From positions 1,307,501 to 1,367,500 of the forward strand of contig JAAVLL010000002.1 in the NCBI GenBank assembly GCA_012103035.1: DNA of 60,000 bases, given 5' to 3'. This document shows, one piece after another, positions 22,075 through 32,444 of the stretch (positions within the stretch are counted from its first letter, which is position 1; every line of letters starts with the position of its first letter). The stretch is from Brucella oryzae. GTDB taxonomy: Bacteria; Pseudomonadota; Alphaproteobacteria; Rhizobiales; Rhizobiaceae. Position numbers and translations under genes: made by a program. The notes beneath the pieces are model-generated. The model saw nothing but the letters and a program-made list of their open reading frames with translations. It was not told the DNA's origin and did not search any database.

Positions 22075-22932
22075 CTATATATTCAGCTTCGGCCTGTTAA
22101 CGGAAAGCCAGTCAATGACTGAGCGCGTGAGTAGATTGTTCTCTTCAGACAGGCCGGGCCTGACATGGGCAACAAATTCAACATCGGGCAACGAGGGCAG
22201 CAGCTCATTGGTGTCAACCGTCTGCAGTTTTGCGGGTATGGAACTCGAGTTCAATGGTGTGACCGCGAGCCCGGCTGCGGCCAATGCTGTCAAACTGCCG
22301 AGACTGGGACTGACGGTTGTTATCCGCCATTTGCAGTTTCTCGCGGCCAGCCCGCAAGAGCCGCATCCCGATAGGGGCACGGTTCGGGAAAAACAGCAAG
22401 CGGAACGGGTGCTCCAGCTTCGAGCGGTGTCTTTCCGATTGCCCATCGGAGGGGCTCGTTCCACAAATGGATACCGGACTGGTCGCCACGGCATCGACAA
22501 CCGATGATCAGGTCAAGTTCGCCCTTATCCATTATTTCCAGCAAAGAGTTTGTATTGGAAATCTGGATCTCCAGCGTTCGCCCCGAACGAGAGTCCTGAA
22601 ATCTTTTCAGCACAGAAGGCAGCCATGTGCTCGTCAAGTCATCGGATGCGCCAATCCGCAGATGAAACGCGCTGCTGCTTCCTTTCATCAGAGTACGAGC
22701 CTCCTCGCTCAGGCGCAGGATCGCCTTTGCGTAGCCAAGCAACGCCTGCCCCTGCGGGTCAACGCAACAGTGCGGGTATTACGCTCGAAAAGGACAACCC
22801 CTGTTTGTTCCTCCAGCCGCCGTATATGAGCACTGACGGCAGATTGTGTGAGGTTCAGCTGCTGCCCCGCCCTTGTAAAACTCGATAAGCTGGCGACTGC
22901 CTCAAGGTCCGTAACAGTGCAATGTCGAACAT
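22075..22932 (-). CDS. LysR-family transcriptional regulator (frameshifted)
   Basis: About 286 codons, start ATG 22932 (MFDIALLRTL). The N-terminal winged helix-turn-helix is recovered across a break near 22885: SFTRAGQQLNLTQSAVSAHIRRLEEQ, followed by LFERN. The effector domain has RIGASDDLTSTWLPSVLKRF and GELDLIIGCRCRGDQ, and ends LTRSVIDWLSVNRPKLNI. Further breaks near 22740 and 22330-22400. It diverges from a LysE-type exporter gene, the classic arrangement in which the regulator controls the exporter from the shared intergenic region. Confidence 0.88.
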
Positions 22933-22945
22933 TGCTTCACCTCGG

Positions 22946-22968
22946 ATCATCATGAATAGCATGATGAT
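22946..22968. promoter_or_regulatory. Perfect palindrome, candidate LysR operator
   Basis: Arms ATCATCATG and CATGATGAT (9 bp, perfect) separated by AATAG. It begins 13 bp upstream of the LysR start and 67 bp upstream of the exporter start. LysR regulators bind imperfect T-N11-A dyads in such spaces; this is a stronger palindrome than usual, which suits autorepression (inference). Confidence 0.55.
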
Positions 22969-23035
22969 AAATTGTTTCTCATGATTAATGAAGTCTGATT
23001 GACTCTGCCCTGGCGGGATACGAGAGGTCGGCAGC

Positions 23036-23653
23036 ATGTCGCTGGAAACCTGGATACCGTTCGCCCTTGCCACGTTGGCTTTCGCATTCATGCCGGGCCC
23101 GGCCATTCTATATATGTCGGCTCAGACTCTGGCTTATGGGCACAGGGCCGGGTTGATGGCTGCCCTTGGCATCCACCTCGGTTGCTACGTCCACATCACC
23201 GCGGCGTCGGTCGGGCTGGCCGCACTTCTGCACCATGCGCCCGCACTCTACTCACTAATCCGGATAACGGGAGCACTCTATATGCTTTGGCTGGGCGGAA
23301 GGATGATCTTTCTCGCTGCCCCGGAGGAGGATTGTGAAACTTCCGCGCCGAACAGACGTGTCTTGCGCGATAGTGTAGTGGTCGAGATCCTTAATCCGAA
23401 AACCGCACTATTTTTCCTGACGTTTCTGCCCCAATTCGTTGACCCGCAAGCAGCGATGCCGAATTGGCTTCAGTTCCTCCTGCTTGGTATCATCGTCAAC
23501 GGCGCTTTCTCGCTTGGTGATCTTGCATCGGTGGCCATTGCCTCTTTCGCATCGCCGCGCGTTTCCTCCTCCTGCTCCTCCAGCCGGATCGCCAAGGTCA
23601 GTGGCAGCATCCTTGTCGGGCTCGGCATCGCAGTCATGATGCGCCTCATCTAA
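23036..23653 (+). CDS. LysE/RhtB-family amino acid exporter
   Basis: A 205-residue inner-membrane exporter with the family signature PGPAILYMSAQTLAYGHRAGL near the N-terminus, GALYMLWLGGRMIF, and LNPKTALFFLTFLPQFVDP, with about six hydrophobic segments. The region after about 23570 (FASPRVSSSCSSSRIAKV) is unusually serine-rich and may be locally out of frame; LQ-x-G typical of the family reappears at the end (SGSILVGLGIAVMM). Transcribed away from the LysR gene and probably controlled by it. The exported amino acid or derivative cannot be told from sequence. Confidence 0.88.
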   Translation: MSLETWIPFALATLAFAFMPGPAILYMSAQTLAYGHRAGLMAALGIHLGCYVHITAASVGLAALLHHAPALYSLIRITGALYMLWLGGRMIFLAAPEEDCETSAPNRRVLRDSVVVEILNPKTALFFLTFLPQFVDPQAAMPNWLQFLLLGIIVNGAFSLGDLASVAIASFASPRVSSSCSSSRIAKVSGSILVGLGIAVMMRLI

Positions 23654-23697
23654 TTGGCGTCCTGGGCAGAGATGAGGTTTATCGAATGGAGAAACGA

Positions 23698-24246
23698 ATG
23701 AATATCTTCTTACGATCCCTTGCCACACTCTTGCTTGGCATGGCTGCTGGCGTGTCTGCCATGGCGGCAGAGCATGAGTGGAATGTCTATGACAATGTGC
23801 GTTTTGGCTATTCCATTTGCTATCCAGGTGACCTGCTGACCGCGCAGCCGGAGGCCGACAATGGCGATGGCCGCAAGTTCACCGGCAAGTCGGGTGCCGA
23901 ACTGATAGTCTGGGGCAGCTACAATGTTCTGGAGCAGGACATGGACGCCCTCATCGGTGACCTTGCCAACGCTGGCGCCGCCCTCACCTATCGCCGCGCT
24001 ACAAAGGACTGGGCCGTCGTCTCAGGCCGCGAGAAGGGAAACATCTTCTATGCCAAGCTCCTGCTGGAGCGGACCGCTTTGGATGACGTCGACACCGTTC
24101 GTGCCTTTCGCCTGACCTACCCTGCCGACGAAGCGAAAACCTATGACGCAGTGGCCGCCAAGCTGGCCAAATGCTTTGAACTGACCGGTCGAGGCATCGA
24201 CGACGGACTGCAACCCGATCGCCATGATGAAAGGACGATAAGATGA
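23698..24246 (+). CDS. Exported protein of unknown function
   Basis: About 182 residues. I choose ATG 23698 because GGAG lies 8 bp upstream; an earlier in-frame ATG is at 23686. A clear signal peptide (NIFLRSLATLLLGMAAGVSAMAA) precedes a mature domain beginning EHEWNVYDNVRFGYSICYP, with SGAELIVWGSYN and a C-terminal SHAxxVAKKLAKCF-like stretch (YDAVAAKLAKCFEL). Two cysteines (in ICYP and KCFE) could form a disulphide. The stop overlaps the next gene's start, so it heads a small operon of exported proteins. No family recognised beyond this layout. Confidence 0.65.
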   Translation: MNIFLRSLATLLLGMAAGVSAMAAEHEWNVYDNVRFGYSICYPGDLLTAQPEADNGDGRKFTGKSGAELIVWGSYNVLEQDMDALIGDLANAGAALTYRRATKDWAVVSGREKGNIFYAKLLLERTALDDVDTVRAFRLTYPADEAKTYDAVAAKLAKCFELTGRGIDDGLQPDRHDERTIR

Positions 24247-24581
24247 ACCGGATGCTCATTACACTTTCCTCGTTAGCCATCGGATGGCAGATGGCAAGCC
24301 CCGCTGAGGCTGCAGACAAGCTGTTTGCAAAAGCCACAGAAACCGACCACCAACTCAAGAACCTCTTTGACAAGGCAGGCGCCATCTGCCTGCATAGTCA
24401 CAGCCACGATGTCCGGATAGTTGTCGCCTGCGCTTCAATGAGAATCTATGGCCTGGCGCTCAATGAAAGGGACTGGTGCTACGGCCACCGCCATGAATCG
24501 AACGCCCAGATGAGTTGGCATCGCTGCGACGCAAGTTCCGAACGGTTTTCGCTCGACAAACTGATCGACGTCAAAAGGTAG
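24243..24581 (+). CDS. Small exported protein of unknown function
   Basis: A 112-residue protein with a signal peptide (MNRMLITLSSLAIGWQMASPAEAA) followed by a mature domain with four cysteines and several histidines (AICLHSHSHD, IVVACASMRIYG, RDWCYGHRHE, SWHRCDASS). The Cys/His content suggests disulphides or metal binding (inference). It overlaps the preceding gene by 4 bp and is followed 5 bp later by a small membrane-protein gene. No homologous family recognised. Confidence 0.6.
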   Translation: MNRMLITLSSLAIGWQMASPAEAADKLFAKATETDHQLKNLFDKAGAICLHSHSHDVRIVVACASMRIYGLALNERDWCYGHRHESNAQMSWHRCDASSERFSLDKLIDVKR

Positions 24582-24586
24582 TGGCT

Positions 24587-24843
24587 ATGCTGAAGCCAAT
24601 CATCGTTTTTCTCATCACCCTTCTCCTGCTCGTACCGGTCTGCCTCTTCGTCGGATACGGGATAGGGAAATCATCGCGGCTTATGTCTATCCCGTGACAG
24701 AAACGCCGGACAGGTTCAGGGAAGATCGCGAATTGTTCGCCGGCGTATATGGCATCATGTTCATCGGTGGATTTTTATATCTAGCTGCCGTCGTCTTCGC
24801 CGTGTTCCGTCTGGTCAGAACGATCCGCAAAAGGCAGATATGA
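24587..24843 (+). CDS. Small two-helix membrane protein (frameshifted)
   Basis: About 85 codons starting MLKPIIVFLITLLLLVPVC. A break near 24670 joins the first helix to TETPDRFREDRELFAGVYG and a second helix (FIGGFLYLAAVVFAVFRLV) ending at TGA 24843. It is the last member of the three-gene cluster of small envelope proteins. Function unknown. Confidence 0.5.
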
Positions 24844-24969
24844 TACTGCCAGAGCACGGCAATCCGGCGCTTCTCGGATGGCTTGCTACAGGGCAGTTTC
24901 GGAGGCTCACTATGGATACCTGAAAAACTTGCTACAAGGAGACAGTGAAAGCTGATTTGGAGCACCGCG

Positions 24970-25870
24970 ATGACCAAAATCGAAAAACCTGCCAGGCGGT
25001 TGGTGTGGCCAGCACTGGCAACAATTTTGGGGTATGCGCATCCGTATTCGCGGAAACCTTCGCTGATGCGCTATCGCTAACATCAGCGAGACCGCTGCAG
25101 ATGTTAGCCGGCAGTTTCGCATATTTCTCAGCCGCATGGCTTGGAGGACGGCTCGTCGGAACCGCTCTTGAACGTAGCAGGTCCAGAAAGCGACCGGTGC
25201 CTAAGCTCCTCTTGGAACTTGTGACAGCCGCTCTTTTCTCGTCGCCGGTGTCGCGACATTTCTTTTGATTGTCGGCCAGAGCTGGAGCAGTGCAATTGCA
25301 GGGTCCGGTTTGCTTATTGCTATATTGGGATTTGCGCTGCGTAGCAGTCTTGCCGATGTCTTCTCCGGCATCGCCCTTGGGATTGAAGCGCCTTACAGAA
25401 TTGGAGATTGGATTTCCATCGACGATGTGACGCGCGGGCGCGTGATGGAAATCGGCTGGCGCACAACAAGGCTTTCAACGCGTGATAGCACCTATGTCAT
25501 CTTACCTAACAGTCAGATCGCGCGCCAGAAACTGACAAACTACAGTGCCCCAAGGCAGCATTATCGGGCTCATGTTCAAGTGCTTCTCAATCATGAAATA
25601 TCGGTTGCAGATGCCAAGAAGCTTCTTGCTCAAGCCGCGGCTGACAGTAATATAATCGCCGAAACACCGCGACCTGATGTGCGCGTGGCAGCCTATGAAT
25701 CGGACGGGATTCGGTATCATGTGCGCTTCTGGGTCGGAAGCTTCGCCGACGATATTGATTGCCGCGACGCCGTATTTACACAGATCGACAAAGCCTTGCG
25801 GGCTCGAAATCTGCCGTTACCCCTAACAAGGCTGCGCCTCGTGCGTAACGGGCAAAATAGTTCAGCATAA
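24970..25870 (+). CDS. MscS-family mechanosensitive channel (frameshifted)
   Basis: About 300 codons. The start MTKIEKPARRLVWPALA is followed by breaks near 25040 and 25250. The pore helix and following beta domain are clear: LLIAILGFALRSSLADVFSGI (Gly/Ala-packed TM3), ALGIEAPYRIGDWISID, GWRTTRLSTRDSTYVILPNSQIA, and a C-terminal alpha/beta domain (VRVAAYESDGIRYHVRFWV). It would gate ion or solute release on osmotic downshift. An alternative, equally compatible with this architecture, is a small YbdG/YnaI-like channel. Confidence 0.85.
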
Positions 25871-26433
25871 GAACTATCGCATCAGTAGATTTGCGGCTGT
25901 CCGATATCGAATGACAGGCTTTTTCTAAGGATTTCCGCTTATTCGCATAGATCTCCCAAGCGATTGTCCGCGCCTCTCCGCGTTGTCGCGGCTGACTTCG
26001 GCGCGCACGGCGCGGCTTTCCACAAGGGAAAGGGGTTACCCCCTTGGTTTCTCCCATGACCGGCAAAGCTTCAGCCGTGGCCGATGAAGACAAAGCGTGC
26101 GAAGCGCTCCTTCTCTCTCTAGGCTGTCGGAAACAGATTTGCTTACAGCTTGAACCGGGATCGGAACCATCCTTTTGTAGGCCGAAGCATCCTCTTTGCC
26201 GCACGCCACTGCTGGCTCTATTTTCTTTTCAGCCTGATCGGGTCTTCATTGCGTTGGCAATATTCCGGTACGCGAGACGCCATGAAACCACAATGCGAAA
26301 GCATCAGGATTGGCGTCGCTTCATCTTCCGACCCACCGGAAAAACCTTTGTCAGACATCAGGGGCCCTTACAGCACGAATGTCATTTCGCGCTGTAAATT
26401 CAATATCTTATAGTGATGGCCTGAAAGTGAAAT
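25871..26433. other. Non-coding stretch
   Basis: No gene can be supported. The part 25970-26040 is GC-rich with imperfect dyads (for example around GGCGCGCACGGCGCGGC), which may be a repetitive palindromic element. The rest resembles ordinary intergenic DNA up to the tRNA. Confidence 0.4.
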
Positions 26434-26510
26434 TGGTACGGTCGGTTGGAGTTGAACCAACGACCTCAGGAGCCACAATCCTGCGCTCTAACCAACTGAG
26501 CTACGACCGC
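26434..26510 (-). tRNA. tRNA-His (anticodon GTG)
   Basis: A 77-nt cloverleaf including an encoded CCA. D-arm GTAGCTCAGTTGGTTAGAGC, anticodon loop TTGTGGC, T-loop GTTCAACTC. The acceptor begins GCGGTCG and ends CGACCGT followed by A73 and CCA, giving a G1-U72 pair, and the base before position 1 is C. It therefore lacks the usual encoded G-1, as known for many alphaproteobacteria. Confidence 0.95.
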
Positions 26511-26860
26511 GTACCTTTGTGTCGGCTGCGCGACGCTCTGGCGTCACCGACAGGGGTCACATACGGAGAATCGATCCATATTGCAAGTGATTATAGCTCT
26601 CTTTTTGAGAAATTCCCAATTGCGGGATTCTACATCAAATCCTGCTCATAAAGGTCACACGCTGGTAACCATTATAGATGACCAGCTGTGCACAACCCGG
26701 ATATTGGCCCGAGCCTGTAAAATTGCCTTTCCCGTATTAACTAATGAAACAGAAAATGCAGCCCATACCCAATGGCAATGTGGACCCGCGCCCATAAGAG
26801 GCTTATTAACAGGGTGTTAACAAGCACTGCGGGCGGTCGAAAGAACAGGTAAGGACAGGT
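26511..26860. other. Intergenic region upstream of pdhS
   Basis: About 350 bp with no supportable gene between the 5' end of tRNA-His and pdhS. It presumably holds the tRNA promoter (minus strand) and the pdhS promoter, but I cannot point to convincing boxes. Confidence 0.4.
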
Positions 26861-29800
26861 ATGTCAGGATCATACCCCTTCATCGATATTGCCGCGCTGG
26901 ATTCTATCCGCGAGGGCTTTGCAAAGGGCGATGCGCAGCTCGTACTGACGCACGACCTTTCGGCTGTGCTCTGGGTCAACGGCCCCGGCGCAAAGCTTTT
27001 GGCTTTGATCGCGTGGAAGACATGATCGGCGGCGGCCTTGATCTGCCCGTAGCCACACGCCGGCAAATTGCCTCGTCAAACAGTAATACGGACGGCGAAA
27101 CCCGGACCGTCTCCGTTCGCCTGGGTGGCGGATTGCGTTCCGACCTTACCCGCTTCAACGTTTCGCACATCACCCTTCCCGATGGCGTCTCCGGACTGCT
27201 GCTGACCGCCGATGGCAAGGACGCAGAAGCTGAAGCCATCATTTCCGGTCTGAGTGACGACAGCACGCATATCGCACTGATCGACGCAAACAGCCGGGTG
27301 ATTGCCGCAAGCCCGCGTTTTGCTGCACTCGACATCTCCTCCACCACGCTGGAAGATCTCGTCATTGAAGCTGCAGACGCGACTGGCCGTATCGTCAAAC
27401 GCCGCATCCGCGCTGGAAAGCATTCTGTGCCGGGAGCGATTGCGCGATTGACCGATACATCGCCCATGCATCTTCTCTGCATTATAGGCGACGCGCCCGC
27501 CGCAGCCCAACCAGCAACGGTTGCGCTACCGGGCGAAGCTGAGGAAATTCTGGAAGAAATGCTTCCGGAACCTGCAACGGGCCCAAATACTGAAGATACT
27601 TTCGTCGCACAGCCAAAGCCGCGCGGTTTCGTGTTCGATCAGGATGCTCCGCCTGCGCGCTTCATCTGGAAGGTGGGACCGGACAGCGCGTTCAGCGAAG
27701 TGTCGCCCGACCTTGCCGCGACAATCGGGCCGAATGCAGCCGACGTCGTCGGACGGCGCTTTGCCGATGTCGCAAATGTCTTCGGCTTCGACCCGGATGG
27801 CAGCATCGCAGCCCTGCTCGATAAACGCGACACGTGGTCGGGAAAACGGTTGATGTGGCCGGTCGAAGGCACAGATCTGCGCGTACCGGTCGAACTTGCA
27901 GCCCTGCCCGTCTATTCCCGTGACCGGACGTTCACCGGATTCCGCGGCTTCGGTATCGTTCGCCCGGCAGAAGCCGAGAAGGACCCGGAAGAAATCGGAC
28001 TGGTGCTTGCAGGCGGTATTCCGCAGCCACGCAAGCCCGTCAGCGAGGCGGTTGAAACAGCAGGGCCTGTCGAAGACGACGATGTTCTGGCGCTCTCCGA
28101 AGAAGTTGCCAATGACGACAGCCCTGCCGCAACGCTGCCCAAGCCGCCACTGGACATCGCGCCGACACCCGGGCGCCGCGAATCCGACAAAGTCATCAGT
28201 CTGCTGAACGCCTGTGCGCAGGAGAAAGTGGCAGCGGATCAGGCGCGCATGCTGAAGGAACAGGAGCGCGAGGTGCGCCCCGAAGGCGGACTGACCAAGA
28301 CCGAACGGAACGCATTCCGCGAAATCGCCGACCGCCTGCGCAAGCAGGGTCTTGCCAATTCGCGCGCCGAAACCGAAACGGCTGCCTCATCGGAAGAAGC
28401 CATTGCTGACAGCTCTCAGCCGGTCGAAAAGCCTGACGCGAAAGCGCCGCTCATTGATGAAGCTGCTGCGGAGGAAGCTTCATTTCCGACTTCCGGGAAG
28501 GTCCATGCGGATGAGACCGCCCTGCTGGCCAATCTTCCTGTGCCGGTCATCATTCATTCGGGCGATGATATCCATTACGTCAATCAGGCCCTGCTTGATC
28601 TCACCGGTTATGAATCACTCGACGATATTCGCGATGCGGGCGGCGTCGATGTGCTGTTCAACAGCGAAAGCGACGATGGCGAAACACGACAGGGCATGGT
28701 GTTGCGCCGCGCCAATGGCAGCGAAGAACCTGTCGATGCGCATCTCAATGCCATTGCCTGGCGCGATGGCCGTGCGCTCATGCTGAGCCTGATGCCGGTA
28801 ACGGCTGCACCGGCACCGATCGACACCGTTGCCGCCCCGGCCGAAACGTCGGTCGCGATCAACACGGATGATGAGAAGCGAGCGCTTGCGGATCATGTCG
28901 AGGAACTAAAGACCATTCTCGACACGGCAACGGACGGTGTTGTCCTCATCGATCCGGAAGGCCGCATCCGTTCCATGAACCATTCGGCCTCGGCGTTGTT
29001 CGGCTATGAACGCGACGAAACGGAAGGCAAGTTCTTTTCAATGTTGTTTGCCATCGAAAGCCAGCGCGCCGCGATGGATTATCTGCATGGTCTTTCCGGC
29101 AACGGCGTTCTGAGCGTCCTCAATGATGGGCGCGAAGTGATTGGCCGTGAAGCCAAGGGCGGGTTCATTCCGCTGTTCATGACCATCGGCAAACTGCCGC
29201 ATACGCGTGGGTTCTGCGCCGTTCTGCGTGACATCACGCAGTGGAAGCGCACAGAGGAAGAACTGACCAATGCGCGCAAGGAAGCTGAACGCGCCTCCAG
29301 CCAGAAAACAGAGTTTCTGGCACGCATCAGCCACGAAATCCGCACCCCGCTCAATGCGATCATCGGCTTTTCCGAATTGATGGCCGACGAGAAGTTCGGG
29401 TCCATTGGCAATGACCGCTATCGGGATTACCTGCGCGATATCAATCGCTCCGGCAATCACGTTCTGGCATTGGTCAATGATCTGCTCGACATTTCGAAGA
29501 TCGAAGCCGGCGCTCTCGACATGCAGTTTGAAGCGGTCTCGCTCAACGATGCCATTGCCGAGGCCATCGCGCTGATGCAGCCGCAGGCCAATCGCGAACG
29601 CGTCATCATCCGTTCGAGCTTCCAGTCCAACCTGCCCGACATCGTTGCCGATACGCGCTCGATCAAGCAGGTGGCTCTGAACCTTCTGTCTAACGCTGTG
29701 CGCTTCACCGCGCCGGGCGGACGGTGATCGTGTCGACAAGCTACGAAATGAACGGCGATGTCGTGATGCGGGTACGCGATACCGGCATTGGCATGACCAA

Positions 29801-30026
29801 ATCCGAGGTCGAGCAGGCACTGAAGCCATTCCGGCAGGTTAACGCGCTGGAGCGTCGCAAGGCCGAGAGCGCGAAAGACTGGCGCAGCGAAGGCACAGGA
29901 CTGGGCCTGCCGCTGACAAAAGCCATGGTGGAAGCCAACCGGGCGCAGTTTGCGATCGATTCCACGCCTGGCCACGGCACGGTGGTCGAGATCGCCTTCC
30001 CTCCAACACGCGTTCTGGCCGACTGA
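26861..30026 (+). CDS. pdhS: PdhS-type multi-PAS sensor histidine kinase (cell-cycle/polarity)
   Basis: About 1,055 codons starting MSGSYPFIDIAALDS. A long N-terminal sensory region with PAS-like segments is followed by a central linker rich in Glu/Ala, a PAS domain (LDTATDGVVLIDPEGRIRSM), the dimerisation and phosphoacceptor box FLARISHEIRTPLNAIIGF, and the ATPase domain (NLLSNAVRFT, RDTGIGM, GTGLGLPL). In Brucella abortus, PdhS localises to the old pole and acts with the response regulator DivK in asymmetric division. Breaks at about 27000 (TTTT for TTTTY) and 29722 (GG for GGG) are restored by one base each. It stands alone, with a terminator directly behind it. Confidence 0.92.
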
Positions 30027-30044
30027 TCGGCGTTAACGGTATTC

Positions 30045-30072
30045 AAAAGCCTCCTCTTTGCGGGAGGTTTTC
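30045..30072 (+). terminator. Terminator of pdhS
   Basis: Stem CCTCC / GGAGG with an 8-nt loop, flanked by AAAA and TTTT, 20 bp past the pdhS stop. Confidence 0.75.
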
Positions 30073-30468
30073 ATAACCTCGCGCGAGCAAAAAGCGCCGG
30101 GCAGACCGGCGCTATCAGAATCTCAGAGACAAAAGGACACGAAAGCAATTTGTAATGGAGCACCGGAAACGGCAGCTCGATCATCACTCAGTGTTGCATC
30201 CCTTATCGCGGGAAGCCGGTTAACGACGCCTTAAATTCTTCATTCAGTATTTACACATTGGTAGTGACTGTAAAATCAGGGTTAATTTTCGCGCAGCAAT
30301 TGATTAACCATAGGATAGAAGCAGCACCGGTGATTTGATTCCGCCTCAGCGGATGGCGGGTGATGCATCCAGCGGCTTTGCTTTGGGCCGTTGCTGGTTT
30401 AAAGCTTGAAGCATGTCGCGCAAAAGTGTGTAGCGGTTTTGCGATAACGACATGCGGAAACGAAATAT
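30073..30468. other. Intergenic region between pdhS and the asmA-like gene
   Basis: Nearly 400 bp, AT-richer than the flanking genes, with no supportable gene. It may hold a promoter for the asmA-like gene; no clear boxes seen. Confidence 0.4.
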
Positions 30469-32438
30469 TTGAAGCTCCTGATTGGATGGTTGATGCGCTG
30501 GCCCCGATTTACGCGCCTCATAATTGCGCTCGTCATTCTCTGCGCCGCGGCTGCAGCAACCTTGCTGGCCGTGGTACCCTTCATCGTCTCGACCGATGCC
30601 ATCCGTGTCCGTGTTGCACAGGAAATCAGTGCCTGGACCGGCTATAGCGTTGAGCTGCGGCAAGCCCCTCGCCTGAAGGTGTTCCCTGTTCTGCGCGCAT
30701 CCCTGAATGGCGTGACACTCAGTAAGCTGACCGATCAAGGCCAGAAACCGCTCATGAGCGCGGATCGCATTGATGTGGAGCTTTCGCCGCTCGATGCTAT
30801 CATGGGACATATCTCGTTTTCCGAAACGCAGATCGTCCGACCGCATGTAAACCTTGATGGGCCGGTTTCAAATTTCTCGCAGCTTCTGGACGCCATTGCC
30901 AGTTCCAACGGACGGCTTGGCACCGCTATCCGCGCACAGCGCGCATTGCAGCAAAGCGGTTCCGGCGACAATGCGCAGGCTGCACAGCAGGCTTCGCAGC
31001 CCTTCGGTCGCGTCGTGGTCCGCGATGGAACGATTGCGTTCAACCGTCCGGGTAGCGAACCGGAAATCACCAGCGACGAGCAGATAACCAATGTCAATGC
31101 CACGCTGGAATGGCCCCGCACATCAAGCGCCGCAACGCTGAAAGGCAGCGCCAAATGGCGTGACGAGACCTCTCAGTTCAGCCTGACAGCCGCGCAAGCC
31201 CTGCCGCTGCTGGCGGGTGGCACGTCGGATGTAACAGCAAGCCTGACTGCCAATCCGTTGAGCCTCACCTTTCAGGGCAAGGCCAATATTTCCAAGGATC
31301 GCTTTTTCGAAGGCGACCTGACTGCCAAAACCCTCCCTCAGCGGCGCAGTGCGCTGGCTCAGCCTCCCACCAATTGCCGGCAGTGCCGAAATCGGCGCCT
31401 TTTCTGTGGATTCCACCATCACCGCGACGCCAAAAGGCTGAAATTTGCGGATGTGGAAATGACCGCCAGCGACAGCCCCGCCAAAGGCGTGATCGAGATC
31501 GGCCTGGAACAGGAACAGCCTGCGGTGACCGGTACGCTGGCTTTCGACAAGCTAGACCTTCGCCGCCTGTTTTCGGCTTTCATTCCGCTGCCTGACGGCG
31601 GCGCGCGTTCACCGAACGAGCGCAACAATTCCGACCGCGATGTCGTCGACACGAGCTTCATCGACCGTGCGGAAGTGGATCTGCGGCTGTCGGCCCAGAA
31701 CGCCACGGCAGGGCCGGTCTCCATGACGGGCGTGGCGGCTGCGGTCCAGATTCGCGGTGGCCGCGCCATATTCGACATTGGTGACGCCAAAGCCTTCAAC
31801 GGCATTCTGCAAGCCAATGTGCAGATCGTGCGCGACTTGAAGAGCGCCAGCGGCGAATTGCGTTTCAATGCCTCGGACATCGACAGCTCACAGTTCTTCA
31901 CGGCACTTGGCTTCGACAAGCCCTTTGTGAGTGGCAAAGGCAATGTTTCCCTGTTCATGAAAGGTCCGGCCAATCGCTGGTCCGGCCTTCTGACAAATGC
32001 GCAGGGCAATGTTTCCATTCAGCTCAACAATGGCCAGATGCAGGGTTTCGCCGTGCAGGATTTTCTGGCCAAGGCGCAGACCCAACGCTTCTTCGCGCTG
32101 GAGCGGAAGGACAATATCGCACTTGCCTTCAACCGTCTGGATGTGAAGGCCAATCTGTCCGATGGTGTAGCCACGCTTGAAAATGCAAAGCTCGATACCT
32201 CCGACGGCACACTGACACTTGCAGGAATCGTACCGTTCGTGGATCGCAGCCTGGCGCTGAGCGGCGAAGTCGTGTTCCCGAACAGCCAGCCGCAACAGCA
32301 GCAAGAAGGCAGCACGGACGGTCAGGACAACCAGCAGCCTGCCGAAAATCCGCCCGCCAAGCCGCCGCTCAATTTCTTTGTCGGCGGCTCGTGGACCGGC
32401 CCTTTATCTCGCCATCATCCACGGGAATGGGACAGTAA
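30469..32438 (+). CDS. AsmA-family protein
   Basis: About 655 residues, a membrane-anchored envelope protein of the AsmA family, linked to outer-membrane lipid homeostasis. N-terminal helix (RLIIALVILCAAAAATLLAVV), the AsmA N-terminal pattern GYSVELRQAPRLKVFPVLRA and SLNGVTL, and the C-terminal AsmA_2-like block SGKGNVSLFMKGPANRWSG, ANLSDGVATLENAKLDTSDG. The start is TTG 30469 or ATG 30493. An internal segment near 31325-31440 is out of frame between two indels, and a contracted C run near 32403 adds a false tail; with it corrected the protein ends TGMGQ at 32438. It converges on potI. Confidence 0.85.
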
Positions 32439-32444
32439 ACCCTA

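Noticed and set aside
29038..29829. 263-codon minus-strand frame
   Set aside because: Antisense to the kinase core of pdhS.
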